From JBBRMW01 sp965246845 (GTDB lineage Bacteria > Chloroflexota > Anaerolineae > Aggregatilineales > UBA2796): DNA of 64,000 nucleotides. Every line of letters starts with the position of its first letter. The first letter of the stretch is position 1. The notes under the pieces were generated by a model. It was not told where the DNA came from and did not search any database. It was given only the letters and a program-made list of their open reading frames with translations. The stretch covers positions 1,178,001 through 1,242,000 of the forward strand of contig CBDFFR010000012.1 of the NCBI GenBank assembly GCA_965246845.1. The letters run 5' to 3'. The position numbers were made by a program, and so were the translations under genes. Below, piece by piece: positions 61,754-64,000 of this stretch.

Positions 61754-62054
61754 GTGGCCGCAGATCCATTGTGATTGAATGTCATTTACATTCTTTTTCT
61801 AGTTGTAACACTTTTGGCTCATTCTAAGCATCACGCATAATGTATTTCATTGGATTAGCTGGATTTTGACACTTTTGACTCGTTTTGACGCAAAAGAGCC
61901 TTGAATGCATCCACCGCAGAATTGAACCAACTTCTCAGCAATCTAGCGGGGAAGTTATATTTAAATCCTAGGAAAACCGGCAAGTTCCACTGACTTGTTC
62001 GCGTATTATCGCAATGCCTGTAGCCCCTACCAGTGGCGTGGCAACAAAGGTCTC
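61754..62054. other. Intergenic region between ClC and MerR genes
   Basis: About 300 bases, AT-rich. It holds the ClC promoter side and the start of the MerR promoter. A minus-strand open frame at 61855-62109 has no recognisable protein and crosses the MerR operator, so I do not call it a gene. Confidence 0.5.
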
Positions 62055-62085
62055 TTGACATTGACGTAACGTCAATGTGTACACT
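62055..62085 (+). promoter_or_regulatory. MerR-type promoter and operator of the regulator gene
   Basis: TTGACA (62055-62060) and TACACT (62080-62085) are separated by 19 bases, the long spacer typical of MerR-controlled promoters. The spacer holds a perfect odd palindrome centred on TTGACGTAACGTCAA (62058-62078, 21 bases in all). Confidence 0.88.
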
Positions 62086-62114
62086 CGCAGCAATCCATGC
62101 CAGGAGCAATCACC

Positions 62115-62966
62115 ATGTTTCGAATCGGAGAATTCTCCAAAATCGCCCAAGTGTCAGGTCGCCAGCTCCGTTTCTACGACGAGATTGGCCTGCTCAGCCC
62201 CGATTTCACCGACCCACAGACATGCTACCGCTACTATAGTGCCCAGCAATTGCCCCGGTTGAACCGGATTTTGGTCTTGAAAGAACTCGGCTTATCGCTG
62301 GACCAGATCGGCCAGTATCTGAAGCGGAATGCGTCCATCGATGAAATCCGGGGGATGCTGACACTCCGCAAGGCTCAGATTGAACAGTCCCTTCAAGAAG
62401 AATCAACCCGGCTTCGGATGGTGGAGTCACGCCTGCAGCAAATCGATGTACACGGACAGGTACAGGAACCCGACATCATCATGAAATCGGTTCCTGCTCA
62501 GCAATTTCTCGCGTTGAGAGAAGTACTGCCCAGTATGGATGCGGTGCGGAAACGGGTTCAGAGACTCTACGCCATCGTCCCCACAATGGTTGGTCAGGCT
62601 AACCTCGGTCATCCCGCCGTCGTGATCCATTCGCCCGCTTACGATCCTGAAGCCCTGGACGTTGAAATCGGCTACCTGCTTACCGGAAAGGCTCCACAAC
62701 CAGTCAGGCTGGCGGAAGATAGTCTGCTGACACAACGGGAGCTACCCGCCGTCGAGACGATGGCGACCCTGATCCATGTAGGACACGTTGATGCCCGCCA
62801 TCAGGCGATGGGTGCCCTCGGCAACTGGATTGAGCAAAAGGGGTGGCAGTTGATTGATGTAGGACGGGAAATTCTGATGAGTCTACCCATCGAAGGGCGA
62901 GACGACCAATCCGTCATAGAAATCCAGTTACCAGTGATCCGCACGGGTGAAAAATTGGGGGCTTGA
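62115..62966 (+). CDS. MerR family regulator with GyrI-like effector domain (BmrR-like)
   Basis: 283 residues. The N-terminal winged helix (FRIGEFSKIAQVSGRQLRFYDEIGLLSP) and a long coiled coil (about 80-120) are MerR-type. The C-terminal GyrI-like domain (IIMKSVPAQQFLALREVLPS to VIEIQLPV) binds drugs or aromatic ligands in relatives such as BmrR. The ATG at 62115 has AGGAG seven bases upstream. The gene sits directly after its own 19-bp-spaced promoter and before the carbonic anhydrase gene with a matching operator, so it likely autoregulates and controls the next operon. Confidence 0.93.
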   Translation: MFRIGEFSKIAQVSGRQLRFYDEIGLLSPDFTDPQTCYRYYSAQQLPRLNRILVLKELGLSLDQIGQYLKRNASIDEIRGMLTLRKAQIEQSLQEESTRLRMVESRLQQIDVHGQVQEPDIIMKSVPAQQFLALREVLPSMDAVRKRVQRLYAIVPTMVGQANLGHPAVVIHSPAYDPEALDVEIGYLLTGKAPQPVRLAEDSLLTQRELPAVETMATLIHVGHVDARHQAMGALGNWIEQKGWQLIDVGREILMSLPIEGRDDQSVIEIQLPVIRTGEKLGA

Positions 62967-62993
62967 CTTTGACGTTACGTCAAAGCGTAACCT
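62963..62993 (+). promoter_or_regulatory. MerR-type promoter and operator of the carbonic anhydrase operon
   Basis: TTGACT (62963-62968) and TAACCT (62988-62993), spacer 19 bases, containing the perfect palindrome CTTTGACGTTACGTCAAAG (62967-62985). The core TTGACGTWACGTCAA is the same as at 62061. The -35 overlaps the MerR stop codon. Confidence 0.85.
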
Positions 62994-63050
62994 GTAATTG
63001 TGGTCTGATGAACATCCACGAAAGCAGAAATCACTCAAACGAGGAATACC

Positions 63051-63587
63051 ATGAGTACTTTAGAATCCCTCATCGAACGAAATCACGATTTCGCCGAACA
63101 ACACTTCACATCGGGACTACCCATGATGCCGACGCTGCGTACAATGGTTATTAGTTGTGCCGATCCGCGCGCTGATCCCGCTCATATACTCGGGCTTGAG
63201 CCGGGCGAAGCGCTCGTTCTGCGCAATATCGGTGGGCGCATTGTACCGTCGACACTTCAGGCGATGGGGATGCTTCAAGGCATTGCCCAGGTCCAGGGAA
63301 TGAATGTAAGCGGTTCGTTTAATCTGATTGTATTGCATCACACAGATTGTGGGATCACCTGCCTTGAAGGTAAACCTGAGATGCTCGCAGGCTACTTTGG
63401 AATTGATGCCGCCACTGTGTCTACCAAAGCGATCTCCGATCCCTATGCCGCAGTAGCCATCAACGTTGCCGCGCTTAAGGCACCGTCTGTCTTGCCTAAA
63501 TCCTGGCTGGTCAGCGGCCTGGTCTACGACGTGACAACCGGCCAAGTGGAAGTTATTGTACCGGCTGACTCCGCTGAACGGGCGTGA
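63051..63587 (+). CDS. Beta-class carbonic anhydrase
   Basis: 178 residues, cytosolic zinc enzyme converting CO2 and bicarbonate. Zinc and catalytic residues are visible in VISCADPRADP (Cys, Asp-Arg pair) and VLHHTDCGIT (His and Cys). LRNIGGRIVPSTLQAMGML is the family block. The ATG has GAGG upstream and follows the MerR operator by about 60 bases. It is likely regulated by the MerR protein and shares a transcript with the hydrolase gene (24 bases gap). Confidence 0.92.
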   Translation: MSTLESLIERNHDFAEQHFTSGLPMMPTLRTMVISCADPRADPAHILGLEPGEALVLRNIGGRIVPSTLQAMGMLQGIAQVQGMNVSGSFNLIVLHHTDCGITCLEGKPEMLAGYFGIDAATVSTKAISDPYAAVAINVAALKAPSVLPKSWLVSGLVYDVTTGQVEVIVPADSAERA

Positions 63588-63610
63588 ACGCATTATCTGG
63601 AGGTGGGGAA

Positions 63611-64000
63611 ATGAATACATCTAAGCAAAGTTCAGCCTTTGGCAAAGTCGGCAGCAGTGCGTCCGCCCAAACCTGGTTCGCTGGTGGAGAACGCATCGAT
63701 TACGCCCCCAAAGCTGGTACCGTCGGAGCGGCAGATACGCCACTTAAGATATTCCTGCGGCGGGAGGGAGATCCCACGAACGCCGTGACGTTCATGCCTG
63801 GATATCCAGACGGTTCGTTCGGTTGGGCAAAGGTGCTACCACACCTGCCGCCCGCCCCAGAAATGCCCAAGTTGTTCGTTGAGTACATCGGTATGGGCGA
63901 TAGTGATAAGCCTAAGGACTATACATATGGCACTGCCGAGCGCACCGATCTGGTTGAGGCAATTTGGCGCACGTATGAGGTTAAATCAACGACGCTGGTC
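63611..64000 (+). CDS. Alpha/beta hydrolase (haloalkane dehalogenase-like), partial
   Basis: 130 residues to the window edge. LFVEYIGMGDSDKPKDYTYG is the dehalogenase/epoxide hydrolase-type segment, and FMPGYPDGSFGW is an oxyanion-hole region (usually HGxP, here PGYP). The nucleophile elbow is beyond the edge. AGGTGGGG precedes the ATG at 63611. It is probably cotranscribed with the carbonic anhydrase gene under the MerR-type promoter, which fits the family's frequent link to detoxification. The exact substrate is unknown. Confidence 0.82.
   Translation, partial: MNTSKQSSAFGKVGSSASAQTWFAGGERIDYAPKAGTVGAADTPLKIFLRREGDPTNAVTFMPGYPDGSFGWAKVLPHLPPAPEMPKLFVEYIGMGDSDKPKDYTYGTAERTDLVEAIWRTYEVKSTTLV

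Noticed and set aside
61855..62109. Minus-strand 84-codon frame before the MerR gene
   Set aside because: It crosses the MerR promoter palindrome and has no recognisable domain.
1..64000. CRISPR arrays, rRNA and tRNA genes
   Set aside because: No regularly spaced repeats, and no cloverleaf or rRNA-like segments were noticed on reading. A dedicated search could still find a missed tRNA.

Overview
The window reads as a chromosomal segment of a bacterium, most likely an uncultured member of the Chloroflexota (inference). Supporting signs are a very large cytosolic multi-GAF histidine kinase, a TIR/NB-ARC/WD40 protein, a fused MrpA/B antiporter subunit, several TTG and GTG starts, and a mostly GC-rich sequence with tightly overlapping start and stop codons. 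No rRNA, tRNA or CRISPR array was found. Part of the right third (about 49-62 kb) is visibly less GC-rich, carries IS debris, and looks more mosaic.

Region 1 (1-6234, minus strand): a FadR-type GntR regulator, an NAD-dependent epimerase, a Gfo/Idh/MocA oxidoreductase and a peptide/opine-type ABC transporter (SBP, DppB-like, DppC-like; the last runs off the left edge). Region 2 (6385-24727, plus strand): a long divergently transcribed catabolic series. It starts from a near-consensus promoter and contains two tandem DUF4438 proteins, a VOC protein, an Ldh-type dehydrogenase, a truncated aminotransferase without the PLP lysine followed by an intact one, an AstE/AspA deacylase, an M20 deacylase, a dihydroorotase-like cyclic amidase, an M14 carboxypeptidase, an M24 creatinase-like protein without metal ligands, a secreted protein, a prolidase-like amidohydrolase, a DapA-family lyase, and an NMT1/THI5-like ABC importer without its ATPase. 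Together these suggest uptake and stepwise opening, deacylation, deamination and cleavage of a cyclic or acylated amino compound. The substrate cannot be read from the sequence.

Region 3 (24724-36526): a minus-strand TIR-NB-ARC-WD40 protein resembling eukaryotic NLR/APAF-1 architecture, a divergent 1592-residue histidine kinase with about eight GAF domains, and a fused E1 alpha/beta 2-oxoacid dehydrogenase translationally coupled to an APH-type kinase. Region 4 (36590-38802): an intact IS5-family element with 15-bp inverted repeats and a TAA duplication, next to a serine-recombinase C-terminal remnant. Region 5 (38886-48906): an Amt ammonium transporter (minus) and an Mrp Na+/H+ antiporter operon (mrpAB-C-D-E-F-G), followed by a membrane Ser/Thr kinase and glutamine synthetase two bases apart.

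Region 6 (49086-50253) is an insertion-sequence graveyard (IS630 and IS982 pieces). Region 7 (50480-61753) holds stress and ion-homeostasis genes: two paralogous peroxiredoxins, a tandem DUF427 protein, a TetR regulator, a nitroreductase, a PII-like protein paired with a CPA2 antiporter, a DUF2294 protein, isocitrate dehydrogenase behind a structured leader RNA ending in a terminator, a CcdA/TlpA thiol pair, and a ClC channel with CBS and TrkA-C domains. Region 8 (62055-64000) is a MerR/GyrI-type regulator whose perfect palindrome lies in the 19-bp spacer of its own promoter and again in the promoter of the following carbonic anhydrase and alpha/beta-hydrolase genes.
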